Below are positions 8,306 to 17,792 of a stretch of DNA of 64,000 nt, piece after piece. Position 1 is the stretch's first letter. Each line of letters begins with the position of its first letter. The notes under the pieces were generated by a model. It did no database searches, was not told where the DNA came from, and was given only the letters and a program-made list of their open reading frames with translations. The position numbers and the translations under genes are program-made. Source of the DNA: HTCC2207 sp002685195 (GTDB lineage: Bacteria > Pseudomonadota > Gammaproteobacteria > Pseudomonadales > Porticoccaceae). The DNA is taken from contig CP179212.1 of assembly GCA_051201675.1 (NCBI GenBank), positions 806,001-870,000 of the forward strand, written 5' to 3'.

Positions 8306-9802
8306 CTAACTCATGGTTGGCATAGAGAATTGGGCACCTTCTCGAACCCCAGCTGAGGGCCAGCGTTGAGTGATGGTTTTTCGCTTGGTGTAGAACCGAA
8401 CACCATCGGGGCCGTAGGCATGTAAATCACCAAATAATGAACGCTTCCATCCACCAAAACTGTGATACGCCACAGGCACAGGGAGTGGAATATTGATCCC
8501 AACCATGCCCACCTGAATATGATCAGAGAAGTAGCGCGCAGCTTCACCATCGCGGGTAAAGATGCAGGTACCGTTGCCGTATTCGTGAGCATCAATCAGG
8601 TCCATAGCTTGTTGCATGGTATCCACGCGCACTACTTGAAGAACAGGGCCAAAAATTTCCGCATCATAGCTTTCCATCTCGGGAGTCACTTGATCGATAA
8701 GAGTACCGCCCACATAGAAGCCATTTTCATTGCCAGTAACACTGGGATTTCGACCATCCACAACAATTGTTGCCCCTTGGTTCTCCGCGCTATCAATGTA
8801 CCCAAAAACTTTTTGCTGATGTTGTTTTGTAATCACAGGCCCGAAGTCATTATTGGCATCATGGCAGGGACCTATTTTTAAAGTTTTCATCGCTTCGGCC
8901 ATCTTACTTACTAGCAGGTCTGCGGCGGCATCACCGACAGCAACAGCTACAGATAGTGCCATGCAACGCTCTCCAGAGGAGCCAAAAGCCGCTCCCAAAA
9001 GCTGAGCTACCGCATTGTCCATGTCGGCGTCAGGCATCACAATGGCGTGATTTTTAGCCCCTCCGAGAGCTTGGCAACGTTTGCCATGGGCGCTGGCAGT
9101 GCTATAGATGTACTCCGCTATAGGTGTTGAGCCTACAAAACTAACGGCCTTGATGCGTTCATCCGTTAGAAGAGTGTCAACGGCTTCTTTGTCACCGTTG
9201 ACTACATTCATAACACCATCTGGCAGCCCTGCCTCTTTAAGCAGCTCAGCGATAAATAGAGTAGAACTTGGATCTCTCTCAGAGGGTTTTAAAATAAAAC
9301 AGTTGCCACACACAATTGCCATTGGATACATCCACAAAGGCACCATTGCAGGGAAGTTAAATGGAGTGATTCCAGCGACCACGCCTAGTGGTTGGAACTC
9401 ACTCCAAGAGTCAATATTGGGAGCGACATTCTTACTGTGCTCGCCCTTGAGTAATTCAGGAGCACCACAGGCATATTCAACATTTTCGATACCCCGCTGC
9501 AATTCGCCGGCTGCGTCATGGGAAATTTTCCCATGCTCCTCACCAATAAGTGCACAGATTTTGTCAGCATTCTGCTCTAACAAGTCTTTGAATTTAAACA
9601 TGACTCTAGCGCGCTTGATAGCGGGAGTATTGCGCCATGCAGGATACGCTTCCTGTGCTGCAGAAATTGCCTGCTCAACGGTTGTTTTAGAGGCCAGTGC
9701 AACCTGCTTGCTTACTTCGCCTGTGGATGGGTTGTACACGTCTTGCGTGCGCTCGCTATCTGCGAGTATTTGACCGTTGATTAAATGTCCTACTGTGGCC
9801 AT
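8306..9802 (-). CDS. mmsA: Methylmalonate/malonate-semialdehyde dehydrogenase, CoA-acylating (MmsA/DddC type)
   Basis: 498 aa, standard MmsA length. Motifs: TPFNFPAM with Asn149, the catalytic Cys280 in GERCMAL, and QALGGAKNH where other ALDHs carry the general-base Glu. Loss of that Glu is the mark of the CoA-dependent MmsA subgroup, which turns methylmalonate or malonate semialdehyde into propionyl- or acetyl-CoA. A GAGGGA ribosome site precedes the ATG. It follows an Fe-alcohol dehydrogenase gene by 54 bp. That pair matches the DddB/DddC arrangement described in DMSP-using gammaproteobacteria, where 3-hydroxypropionate goes to malonate semialdehyde and acetyl-CoA, but no dddD or transporter is present in the window, so valine or beta-alanine breakdown is also possible. 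Confidence 0.9.
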   Translation of the reverse strand: MATVGHLINGQILADSERTQDVYNPSTGEVSKQVALASKTTVEQAISAAQEAYPAWRNTPAIKRARVMFKFKDLLEQNADKICALIGEEHGKISHDAAGELQRGIENVEYACGAPELLKGEHSKNVAPNIDSWSEFQPLGVVAGITPFNFPAMVPLWMYPMAIVCGNCFILKPSERDPSSTLFIAELLKEAGLPDGVMNVVNGDKEAVDTLLTDERIKAVSFVGSTPIAEYIYSTASAHGKRCQALGGAKNHAIVMPDADMDNAVAQLLGAAFGSSGERCMALSVAVAVGDAAADLLVSKMAEAMKTLKIGPCHDANNDFGPVITKQHQQKVFGYIDSAENQGATIVVDGRNPSVTGNENGFYVGGTLIDQVTPEMESYDAEIFGPVLQVVRVDTMQQAMDLIDAHEYGNGTCIFTRDGEAARYFSDHIQVGMVGINIPLPVPVAYHSFGGWKRSLFGDLHAYGPDGVRFYTKRKTITQRWPSAGVREGAQFSMPTMS

Positions 9803-9856
9803 GATAATTCCCTCGATATTTAATGGTTAAATGTACATGTCATGTTAGTTTTTTGG

Positions 9857-11014
9857 TTACCAGAGCTTCTTGTACAACTCGATAATTTCTTCAGCGTTGG
9901 GGGCTCTTGGATTGTTTGCTGGTGACCCTGACGCCAGAGCTTGCTCCGCCATTGTCTGCATATTATTAAAGAAATGCTCACGTTCAATTCCGAACTCCTC
10001 AGGGGAAGGCACTTGTAGCTCTTTATTTAGAGCGTAAAGCTCGGCCATTAATTTATTGTTGGCAACCTCAGTATTATCGATTTCATTCGCCACACCGATG
10101 GCTCGAGCGCAGTCTGCATAACGCTCAGCTGCTGCTGGAATTGAGAACTCAGTTACCGCTGGGAGTAACATTGCGTTAGAAAGGCCATGGGGTACATGAT
10201 AAGCCGCTCCAATAGGTCTGCTCATGCCGTGCACTAACGCTACAGAGGCGTTAGAAAAGGCTGCTCCAGCTAGTGTAGAGCCTAGCATCATCTGTTCACG
10301 CGCGTCTCTATCACCACCGTTGTGGTATACCTTTCGAAGATTAGGTCCAATTAGCTTCATCGCAGCAATTGCTTGGGTGTCCGTGTATGCACTGGCTTTT
10401 TTACTGACATAGGCTTCGATAGCATGAGTCATGGCATCAATGCCCGTGTCGGCGGTGGTGCGCGCAGGCACGCTTATTGACAACTCATAGTCAACTAAAG
10501 CGACTGTTGGCATGAAACCAATCCCCAAGCACATCATTTTTTCATCGGTAATCTCATCGGAGATAATTGTTACCCTGGTTACTTCCGAACCGGTACCAGC
10601 GGTCGTGGGAATGGCAATAACTGGTAGGCCTGGTTCGTCGACGATTCTAGGAAATTTATAATCGCGCATTTCGCCGCCATATTTACCTAATATCGCGATC
10701 GCCTTGGCGCTGTCAATTGGGCTTCCGCCACCTAGAGCAATAACGCAATCATAGTTTCCGTTACGAACTTGTTTAACTCCAGCCTGTATTGAAGCCACCG
10801 TCGGTTCTGGCACCGTATCATCAAAGACATCTGCGTTTATTTCTGATGCAACTAGAGACTTTTGCAGACTTTCAATATAACCAAGAAGGACCATAACTTT
10901 ATCAGTCACAATCAAAGGGTGGTTTAAGCCTAAGCTTTTCAAGATGGGACCTACTTCGCTGCTAGCACCAGCACCAATTTGTAAAACGCGAGGAAGCACA
11001 ATTTTGGCAGACAT
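9857..11014 (-). CDS. Iron-containing (type III) alcohol dehydrogenase, DddB-like
   Basis: 385 aa. The family signatures are clear: the NAD-binding GGGSPIDSAKA near residue 97, PTTAGTGSEVT near 140, and metal ligands in DTGIDAMTHAIEAY, LVHGMSRPIGAAYHVPHG with Asp and three His. A GGAG ribosome site lies just upstream of the ATG. Such enzymes oxidise small primary alcohols or hydroxy-acids with NAD+. The next gene on the strand is the MmsA-type dehydrogenase, so a likely substrate is 3-hydroxypropionate or a similar hydroxy-acid, with the aldehyde handed to MmsA. Other short alcohols cannot be excluded. Confidence 0.88.
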   Translation of the reverse strand: MSAKIVLPRVLQIGAGASSEVGPILKSLGLNHPLIVTDKVMVLLGYIESLQKSLVASEINADVFDDTVPEPTVASIQAGVKQVRNGNYDCVIALGGGSPIDSAKAIAILGKYGGEMRDYKFPRIVDEPGLPVIAIPTTAGTGSEVTRVTIISDEITDEKMMCLGIGFMPTVALVDYELSISVPARTTADTGIDAMTHAIEAYVSKKASAYTDTQAIAAMKLIGPNLRKVYHNGGDRDAREQMMLGSTLAGAAFSNASVALVHGMSRPIGAAYHVPHGLSNAMLLPAVTEFSIPAAAERYADCARAIGVANEIDNTEVANNKLMAELYALNKELQVPSPEEFGIEREHFFNNMQTMAEQALASGSPANNPRAPNAEEIIELYKKLW

Positions 11015-11172
11015 TGGTTACTCCGGAAATCTAGGATCTGTGGTAGTTTGATGATTTGACATGCCATTGACTCAATAACTAAATCAGAACTTAACAGGGA
11101 GATATTATACCATTAATGAGACAAATCATATTGTTTTGATCGAGTTATGGCATTATTTGTGAGCGTGGATGA

Positions 11173-11517
11173 CTAAATAGTTTTATTAGCACAGCTAACA
11201 CATAGTGTGTAGGTTGGGTCGATTCGCAATCTGCCTAGAACTATTTCTTCATCGCAATCCACGCAAAGTCCAAAATCACCGCTATCTATCCTCGCAAGAG
11301 CAGAGGGGATTCTGGCAAGCTGAAGTTTGCGTCGGCGAGATGCTTCTTGAGCCATCTCTGCACCTTGCATGGCATCCATGCGTGATAATCGACCAACCAT
11401 AGATTGATCTAGGATTACCGGTTTGCCGGCATCTTTTGACATCAATTCTAATTCCTCGAGTTCTGATTTAAGGTCTATGAGTGCTTGGAAAAAGATCTCT
11501 AGCGTTGCGCTGTTCAT
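11173..11517 (-). CDS. DksA/TraR-type zinc-finger protein
   Basis: 114 aa. The C-terminal four-cysteine zinc finger is complete: CVDCDEEI, then CVSC. The region before it, MVGRLSRMDAMQGAEMAQEASRRRKLQLARI, is the helical hairpin that in DksA reaches into the RNA polymerase secondary channel. It is shorter than E. coli DksA (151 aa) and fits the short TraR/YbiI-like group. The gene starts 7 bp after a LysR gene on the same strand, so the two are likely one transcript. Role in transcription control is family-based; targets are unknown. Confidence 0.82.
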   Translation of the reverse strand: MNSATLEIFFQALIDLKSELEELELMSKDAGKPVILDQSMVGRLSRMDAMQGAEMAQEASRRRKLQLARIPSALARIDSGDFGLCVDCDEEIVLGRLRIDPTYTLCVSCANKTI

Positions 11518-11524
11518 GATGATT

Positions 11525-12502
11525 TTAAATGGCCGGCATTTCAGTAATAGAGTACGCCTGCTGTTCGAGCCAAGGAGCGATCTTTTTCATCTGTGCAACT
11601 ATGTCATTGGTATAAATGGATCGGCATATAGAGGCAATTTTAGCAGGCCAATCGCCTAACTCGTTATTGCGGCATACTAAGGTGAGGTGGCGAGCATTTG
11701 CGCCATTGGTTAGAGGCATTACCTGTGAACCTTTGAGCAATTCTGGATACCGAACTAAACAAAGACCAGAGGTTAAAGCCCAGCCTTGGCCTGACTGAAC
11801 AAAACGTAACAAGGTCTGAGTGCTGTCTAACTCATAAGCTGCGTCGAGTTCGATATTGAGACGGCGCGCTATTAAATCGGTAAGGCTACCTAAACGTGAC
11901 TGGCGATTATAACGAACAAAGGGCAAATTTTCTGCCAACCATGCAGGGCTAACCTCTTTGTGATTGGCGTATTCATCTGGCACAATCATCACAATCGGGT
12001 CTCTCAACAAGGCGAAGCGCTGCAATTCAGGGTGTTCTCCAATAGGGTCGCTGGTAATTAACAGGTCCAGGTCACGATTCAGAAGATCTTGAGTTAATGG
12101 AGATACCAACCCCGTGCGAAGTGCCAGTTTGGAGGTGAAAGGCTTAACCTGTTGCATAAATTGGACACCAGCAACATCGCAAAATGAATCAATCATGCCA
12201 ATATTTAAAGGAAGGTTACCTTCCGAGGACGCCCCGCGCACATCTAGCAGCATTCGCTTAGTATCATTGATGAGATTGTCAGCATAGCCTTTTAGGACTT
12301 GTCCGCTAGGTGTCAACTTGATGGGGCGAGAACGTGTTAAGACCAACTGCGTTCCGGTCTGGGATTCGAGCTGCTTAATTGTTTGAGAGACAGCAGATTG
12401 AGTGATTCCAATGCGCTCAGCAGCTTGAGTTAAGCTGTCAGCCTCACCTACAGCTGCAAATACTCGCAGGGCGCTAATTTCGATATTATTACTATTTTTC
12501 AT
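11525..12502 (-). CDS. LysR-family transcriptional regulator
   Basis: 325 aa with a winged helix-turn-helix at residues ~7-66 (ALRVFAAVGEADSLTQAAERI, then SQTIKQLESQTG) and a LysR effector domain with the typical start of the second half (GNLPLNIGMIDS). It lies between the DksA-like gene, 7 bp downstream, and the sox operon on the same strand (71-bp gap after soxG). The neighbourhood makes control of the sox operon or of the Fe-ADH/MmsA operon plausible; neither is shown by the sequence. Confidence 0.88.
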   Translation of the reverse strand: MKNSNNIEISALRVFAAVGEADSLTQAAERIGITQSAVSQTIKQLESQTGTQLVLTRSRPIKLTPSGQVLKGYADNLINDTKRMLLDVRGASSEGNLPLNIGMIDSFCDVAGVQFMQQVKPFTSKLALRTGLVSPLTQDLLNRDLDLLITSDPIGEHPELQRFALLRDPIVMIVPDEYANHKEVSPAWLAENLPFVRYNRQSRLGSLTDLIARRLNIELDAAYELDSTQTLLRFVQSGQGWALTSGLCLVRYPELLKGSQVMPLTNGANARHLTLVCRNNELGDWPAKIASICRSIYTNDIVAQMKKIAPWLEQQAYSITEMPAI

Positions 12503-12573
12503 CCCGTTAGTTTAGCTTAAAAGTACAGCTAGTGAAGCTACGTTGAACATTGTTTATAGCGAAACAGATTATT

Positions 12574-13302
12574 TTATTTTTCGGTAATTAATCTATGAAG
12601 AGCATTAATACCCACAGGGTAGCCTTTATATTCGGCCATGGCGTCAAGCAAGCAATCCCATAGGAATTCTGTTCCGCTAATGTCGCTTAAGATGTAGAAG
12701 CAGGGAATGCTGCCTAAATCATTGCGAATCACCACCGCATTTGTTTTAGCAACTGAGGTCTGGGCGACACTACCTGCACTGAATTTATGGGCACGCAAGT
12801 CAACAGCACAAATTTTGGAGAACATCTCGGCGGCCTTCATACCCGTGACAGCTAACCAGCAGTGACTATCTCCACGGGGTAAAACATATGTCTTTTGGTC
12901 ACAATCTTGATGCTCTATGTCCGCCTTGGTCGACAGATTATTAACATCTTGGTTAAGAGCGAAAATATCACTCAGTATTAGCACCTCCTGTTCAGATAGT
13001 TTGGCTGCTAGACCTGCATTATTTTGTTGCACAGCAGTGTTTGGCAATTCGGGAAGTGTGATATTTTGAGACTTCAACCAAGCTAGAGCGCCAACGCCTT
13101 TAAAGCCAATTCTGGGTAAGGTACAAAGATCACAGATAGCTAGAAATTGCGCCTGCTTGTATTCTTCAAAAGTTCTGTCCTCATTACCGTAATGCTCTAC
13201 TAGGAGGTTCTCCCCTATCTTTTTAAATAGGCCATGACTCTGAAGATGGCGCCGGTTGAGTGGGCTGCGTCGAAGAACGGAAGAGGGTTCCAAAATAGCC
13301 AT
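12574..13302 (-). CDS. soxG: Sarcosine-oxidase-like gamma subunit
   Basis: 242 aa, longer than most SoxG proteins (about 190-210). The family region CDLCTLPRIGFKGVGALAWLKSQ is at about residues 57-80, and the second half carries LPRGDSHCWLAVTG and the C-terminal part of the GcvT-like fold. Last gene of purU-soxB-soxD-soxA-soxG, with only 2 bp between the soxA stop and its ATG. In the characterised enzyme the gamma subunit packs with alpha, beta and delta to make the heterotetramer that demethylates sarcosine. Family placement is firm from context; substrate is not. Confidence 0.85.
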   Translation of the reverse strand: MAILEPSSVLRRSPLNRRHLQSHGLFKKIGENLLVEHYGNEDRTFEEYKQAQFLAICDLCTLPRIGFKGVGALAWLKSQNITLPELPNTAVQQNNAGLAAKLSEQEVLILSDIFALNQDVNNLSTKADIEHQDCDQKTYVLPRGDSHCWLAVTGMKAAEMFSKICAVDLRAHKFSAGSVAQTSVAKTNAVVIRNDLGSIPCFYILSDISGTEFLWDCLLDAMAEYKGYPVGINALHRLITEK

Positions 13303-13304
13303 AC

Positions 13305-16211
13305 TTAAAGCTCCTGACGCAAAGTTTTGGGATCATAAAAAGGCAGCTCTACGACAGAGGCATGAACAAGAACTCCGCCAGTTGATTTAATAATTATGTC
13401 ACTTCCAACAGCTGCACTCTCTGGCGGCACATATGCAAGGCCAAGGGCTTTATTCAATGTTGGAGAATAATGACAAGATGTTACTCGTCCCGTCATTTGT
13501 TCATTATTTAAAATTAAATGACTTTCTTGTGGTAGCGGAGCATCTGGATCAGTGATTATAAACCCAACCAGACTTCGCAAAGCTGGTTTCTTCTCCAACT
13601 CACTGATGGTTCGTCCACCGACAAAGAATGGTTTCTTTTTAGATACGGCCCATCCCATCTGAATCTCATTAGGATTGGACATGGCATCAGTATCTTGACC
13701 AATGATAATATGGCCTTTTTCCAAACGCAGAACTCTCTGCGCTTCAATACCAAAGGGCTGTATTTCATTGTCAATTCCAGCGTCAATTAATGCATCCCAT
13801 AGCGCCTCCCCATATTGTTGAGGCACATGGATTTCGAATCCAAGCTCTCCAACAAAGCCAACTCTTATCAACCGTGCCGGTATATTTGCAACAGAACCAC
13901 GACGAACACCCATGTAAGGGAAGCTATCTGAGGAGAGGTCGATATCATTACAAATTCTCTCTAACACAAGGCGAGCATTGGGACCGGCAATATTGACGCC
14001 GCAGTAAGCAGATGTAGTATTGGTGATATCAACATCGAGCCGCCATTGGGCATTCCACTTAAGCATGCTCTGATATACGCGATCTACGCCACCTGTGGTA
14101 GCGGTGACATAAAAATGATTATCACTGAATCTACAGGCCACACCATCGTCAATGACCACACCAGCCTCATTGGTTAGTAGTGCGTAGCGAGCTCTTCCCA
14201 CTGGTTGTTTGACAAAGCCAAAGGTGTAAAACCGATTTAAAAACTCGCCGGCATCAGAACCTCGCACCTCAAGCCCACCAAGAGTTGATACGTCTACTAT
14301 TCCTACATTATTTCGCACATTAGTTACTTCAGCGTTGATACAAGCCTGTTCATCAAGATCTTCTCGTCTGTAGAAGGCGGGGCGATACCAAGCGCCTGCT
14401 TGAAGCATTTCAGCTCCGGCTTCAACATGCCGATAATGCATATTACTGCGTCGAGCGGGATAAAAACTTCGACCTGCACTGTGACCTAGTTGTTCAGCAG
14501 AGAAGGGTGGTCTGGCGGTAGTAACACCAGTATCGGCAACGGTGCGATTTGTTGCTGCCGCAACGATTCGGGCAGCAGCGAGAGCAGAGTGCCGACCTTG
14601 GGAAGGGCCCATGCCGCAGGTCGAATAGCGCTTTACTAGTTGGATATGTTCATACCCATCGCCGGTAGCGTTAATAATATCCGCTATGGTGAGATCTTCA
14701 TCGTAGTCGACAAATTCTTTGCCTTTTGGATGAGGAAAAATTGGCCATGGATGGTTGGGGCTAATATTGTCTCGAGCGATGGGCTCCACAATTAGTTTTT
14801 CACTTAGACCCAGCGCATTTGTGGCAATTGCTGCGGCTCTGGAGGCTTCTGAGCGCACTGCATCAATTTGCCATAAACTAGTAACTGATCCTGCTAAGTG
14901 CAAAGTATCTGGGCAGTTGCTCAGTGTAAACATTGCCGATTTATCATCATAACTCAGCTGCCCACCAGCCTGACAAACGAGCTGATAAGCCGGAGTGTAG
15001 CCTACGGACATGCACAGTAAATTACATTGAATGACTTGACCAATATCGGCACAAATACCTTGATCGACGATTTTGCGCACTTCTACACTAGTAACATTGA
15101 GGGCACCTTTGTTATGAGCGGCATATACCGCGAAACCAGTTTTTACCGGGATACCCATAGAAATAGCTTCTTCTGCGATATCGTCATAGATCGGAGTGTC
15201 ACGCAGATCAACAATAGCTTGAACCTTTATACCCGCATCATGCAAGTCAAGCGCAGTCCCATAACCGTCGTTGTTGCCCGTTAAAATAACAGCTTCTGTT
15301 CCGGGTTTTATGCCGTAGAGGTGAATCATCCGCTGTGCCGCGCTACTCATGACAATTCCGGGTAAATCGTTATTATGAAATAGGGCTGGTTGTTCTAAAG
15401 CGCCAGTGCATAAAATAGTTTGAGAAGCTCTGATTTTGTATAAACGGTTTCCAGAAATAACAGGTAACCAATTATCGGCAAACCACCCGTTGCAAACAGC
15501 GTTAGTCATCACTGTGATATTAGAGTTAGCTTGAATCCTGGTGACCATTTCTTCTCGAATTTGTTGACTGAGTACTCCCTTCGTATCCAGCCGAGCGTAG
15601 TTTAGAGAGCCGCCGAGTATTGGATTTTCATCGACTAACAAAACCTCACAATTACCAATACCCGCATCAATCGCAGCTTGCATACCCGCGGGACCGCCAC
15701 CGACAACTACCACATCATAAAATTTGTATTGCTTATCGTAATAGTCAGGTTTTAACTGTTGATCAATAACACCAAGGCCGGCCTTTTTTCTGATAAGTGG
15801 CGCCCACTTTTCCCACATACCTCGGGGTTTAAAAAAGGCCTTGTAGTAGAAACCGACAGGTAGGAATCTTGAAAACAGACCAAGTAGAGCGCCACGATCG
15901 TTTTCCAAGCTACCTGAGTAATTCTGTCCGGTAACTTTCATTCCTTCTTTAATGAGTTCTCTATCTGCTAGTGCATTGGGGTCTGAAGGCAACTGAACCA
16001 TGGTATTCGCATCTTGTCCTGCCATGGTTAAAACACCACGTGGACGATGGTACTTAAATGAACGACTGAGCAGCCAGCGTCTGTCAGCTAATAGAGCACT
16101 AGCGATAGTGTCACCAGAATACCCTGAGATTGGCTCACCCTCGAATTGGAACTGGAGCGGTTTGTCGCGATCAATCAGCGAGCCGTAAGGTGCGGGTAAA
16201 CGTGCTTTCAT
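13305..16211 (-). CDS. soxA: Sarcosine-oxidase-like alpha subunit
   Basis: 968 aa, normal for SoxA. Order of domains: N-terminal ferredoxin-like domain (~1-100, with GYSGDTIASALL and SFKYHRPRGVLTM), FAD/NAD-binding domain opening with VVVVGGGPAGMQAA near residue 170, and a C-terminal aminomethyltransferase (GcvT-like) half from about 580 that binds tetrahydrofolate, with FGIEAQRVLRLEKGHIIIG near 850. In the known enzyme the methyl group freed as formaldehyde is caught on tetrahydrofolate here as 5,10-methylene-THF. The ATG overlaps the soxD stop by 4 bp, showing translational coupling. Confidence 0.93.
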   Translation of the reverse strand: MKARLPAPYGSLIDRDKPLQFQFEGEPISGYSGDTIASALLADRRWLLSRSFKYHRPRGVLTMAGQDANTMVQLPSDPNALADRELIKEGMKVTGQNYSGSLENDRGALLGLFSRFLPVGFYYKAFFKPRGMWEKWAPLIRKKAGLGVIDQQLKPDYYDKQYKFYDVVVVGGGPAGMQAAIDAGIGNCEVLLVDENPILGGSLNYARLDTKGVLSQQIREEMVTRIQANSNITVMTNAVCNGWFADNWLPVISGNRLYKIRASQTILCTGALEQPALFHNNDLPGIVMSSAAQRMIHLYGIKPGTEAVILTGNNDGYGTALDLHDAGIKVQAIVDLRDTPIYDDIAEEAISMGIPVKTGFAVYAAHNKGALNVTSVEVRKIVDQGICADIGQVIQCNLLCMSVGYTPAYQLVCQAGGQLSYDDKSAMFTLSNCPDTLHLAGSVTSLWQIDAVRSEASRAAAIATNALGLSEKLIVEPIARDNISPNHPWPIFPHPKGKEFVDYDEDLTIADIINATGDGYEHIQLVKRYSTCGMGPSQGRHSALAAARIVAAATNRTVADTGVTTARPPFSAEQLGHSAGRSFYPARRSNMHYRHVEAGAEMLQAGAWYRPAFYRREDLDEQACINAEVTNVRNNVGIVDVSTLGGLEVRGSDAGEFLNRFYTFGFVKQPVGRARYALLTNEAGVVIDDGVACRFSDNHFYVTATTGGVDRVYQSMLKWNAQWRLDVDITNTTSAYCGVNIAGPNARLVLERICNDIDLSSDSFPYMGVRRGSVANIPARLIRVGFVGELGFEIHVPQQYGEALWDALIDAGIDNEIQPFGIEAQRVLRLEKGHIIIGQDTDAMSNPNEIQMGWAVSKKKPFFVGGRTISELEKKPALRSLVGFIITDPDAPLPQESHLILNNEQMTGRVTSCHYSPTLNKALGLAYVPPESAAVGSDIIIKSTGGVLVHASVVELPFYDPKTLRQEL

Positions 16212-16510
16212 GAGTCGTTCCCAGGAGCTAGTGCTTCAAATTCAACGCGATGCTGATATATCTCATCAGCTTTAAAGGTTCGTATAATTTCGTCGGTGAT
16301 AGTATTTCGTTCAGCTAAAAACCAAAAAGAACTTGCGGTATGGCACCACCATTCGGTGACTATCCCAGCGGCATTGTCATGGAAGAAGACATGCTCAGCC
16401 CAATCTCGAGTAGAGCTGGCGCGATGATCTGGCATTGGGTGATATTCACCGCCGTAGGTAAATTCTGAAATATTTCGCAGGCCATTGAGAGGACAGAGAA
16501 GGAGTTTCAT
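16208..16510 (-). CDS. soxD: Sarcosine-oxidase-like delta subunit, variant zinc site
   Basis: 100 aa from ATG 16510, which has AGAGGTC just upstream and begins 10 bp after the soxB stop; a longer reading from 16564 would run inside soxB and lacks support. Typical start MKLLLCP and EFTYGGEYHPMP. Classic SoxD binds zinc with Cys6, Cys9, His59 and Cys63. Here the first pair is CPLNG (Cys6 kept, Asn9), and the second region is WCHTASS (His kept, last Cys replaced by Ser, a new Cys just before the His). The delta subunit is therefore of a divergent type. Its stop overlaps the soxA start. Confidence 0.85.
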   Translation of the reverse strand: MKLLLCPLNGLRNISEFTYGGEYHPMPDHRASSTRDWAEHVFFHDNAAGIVTEWWCHTASSFWFLAERNTITDEIIRTFKADEIYQHRVEFEALAPGNDS

Positions 16511-16520
16511 CGTTTGACCT

Positions 16521-17762
16521 CTAGTGGCTCGCGGCGGTAGCGCCGGCTTCGTTAATTTGCTCAAACCGATAGAACCGCTCTAGTTCAAAGGGTTTGATTA
16601 GGTCAGGCACTTTTTTAGTCGCTACTAATTCAGCCATAGTGACTCCGCAAATGGGAGTAGCTTTGAAACCCCAAGTACCCCAACCAGCATCAAGATAATA
16701 GTTTTCGACAGGACTGAGCCCCATAATGGGGCTATAGTCGGGTGTCATATCCGTGGTACCTGCCCACTGTCTTAAAAGTCTTGCCTGAGCTAAAAATGGG
16801 AATAATTCGAGGGCTGCTGCTGATAGCGACTCTCGCTGGTCTAGAGTGGCCCGAGTATTGTAAAGGGGATAGGGGTCTGAACCTCCACCAATAACGAACT
16901 CTCCTCGAGATGTTTGGTGAACATACACATGTACTTGCGGCGAGCTTACATGAGGCGTGAGTATCGGTTTGTATGGTTGGGTTACCATCGCTTGCAAGGG
17001 ATAACAGTGTATGGGCAGCGGTATGCCTGCTTTTTTGGCAACTATTGAGCTTGCCCCAGCGACGGCCTGCACTACGGAGCCACACTCCACGCGGCCGCGG
17101 TTAGTTTTGACTGCTGTGACACGACCGCTGGTGATCTCTATATCTTCGACTTCAGTTAGCTGGTGTAACTCGACGCCTCGATCACAGGCTCCTTTTGCAT
17201 AGCCCCATGCTACAGCGTCATGTCGAGCTGTGGCGCCATCGGCATGCCAGAGACCACCCATAATAGGAAACCGACTATCTTCTGACATATTGAGGTTAGG
17301 TACTAAATCTGCAATGGTTTGGCGGTCAACTAATTCCGATCTCACGCCCAAATGCTGATTGACCTCTGCTCTCCAGCGAAAACTCCGGATCGCTGCATCA
17401 CTATGTGCTAGTGTCAGTTGACCCCTGTTCTCCATCATCACATTGTAATTAAATTCATTACTCAGATTGTTATACAGTTTGACTGACGCACTGTAGAACT
17501 TCACCCCAGCTTCAGTGAGATAGTTAGACCGAATAACCGCGGTATTGCGAGCAGTGTTACCACCGCCTAGATAGTTTTTTTCAAGGATGGCAACGTTGGT
17601 AATACCATGATATTTAGCAAGATTATAAGCAATCGCTGCACCATGACCGCCACCTCCAATAATGACAACGTCATAGTGTTTCTTTAGCTCTGTGGCGGGA
17701 GTAAAGTGATGCTTGGCTGGATATTTACTATTCAGTCCGTACTTTAATAATCCAAAAGGCAT
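16521..17762 (-). CDS. soxB: Sarcosine-oxidase-like beta subunit
   Basis: 413 aa, normal SoxB length. A dinucleotide-binding motif VVIIGGGGHGAAIAY sits near residue 32, followed by the SoxB signature GGGNTARNTAVIRSNYL. The His in ATARHDAVAWGY corresponds to the site where FMN is bound covalently in characterised SoxB. Late motifs WAGTTDMTPDYSPIMG and GWGTWGFKATP are the flavin-binding end of the DadA-like fold. GGGGAG precedes the ATG. It catalyses oxidation of the N-methyl amine in the heterotetramer. It begins 30 bp after purU and ends 10 bp before soxD. Confidence 0.93.
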   Translation of the reverse strand: MPFGLLKYGLNSKYPAKHHFTPATELKKHYDVVIIGGGGHGAAIAYNLAKYHGITNVAILEKNYLGGGNTARNTAVIRSNYLTEAGVKFYSASVKLYNNLSNEFNYNVMMENRGQLTLAHSDAAIRSFRWRAEVNQHLGVRSELVDRQTIADLVPNLNMSEDSRFPIMGGLWHADGATARHDAVAWGYAKGACDRGVELHQLTEVEDIEITSGRVTAVKTNRGRVECGSVVQAVAGASSIVAKKAGIPLPIHCYPLQAMVTQPYKPILTPHVSSPQVHVYVHQTSRGEFVIGGGSDPYPLYNTRATLDQRESLSAAALELFPFLAQARLLRQWAGTTDMTPDYSPIMGLSPVENYYLDAGWGTWGFKATPICGVTMAELVATKKVPDLIKPFELERFYRFEQINEAGATAASH

Positions 17763-17792
17763 TGTGTTACTCCCCGCGAGTAAAAAGTAGAT

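Noticed and set aside
9108..9773. A 221-codon open frame on the plus strand opposite mmsA
   Set aside because: It is the antisense of a strongly supported aldehyde dehydrogenase; composition is unlike a folded protein and there is no ribosome site.
16208..16564. A longer soxD start at 16564
   Set aside because: It would overlap soxB by 44 bp, lacks a ribosome site, and the ATG at 16510 gives the usual family start.
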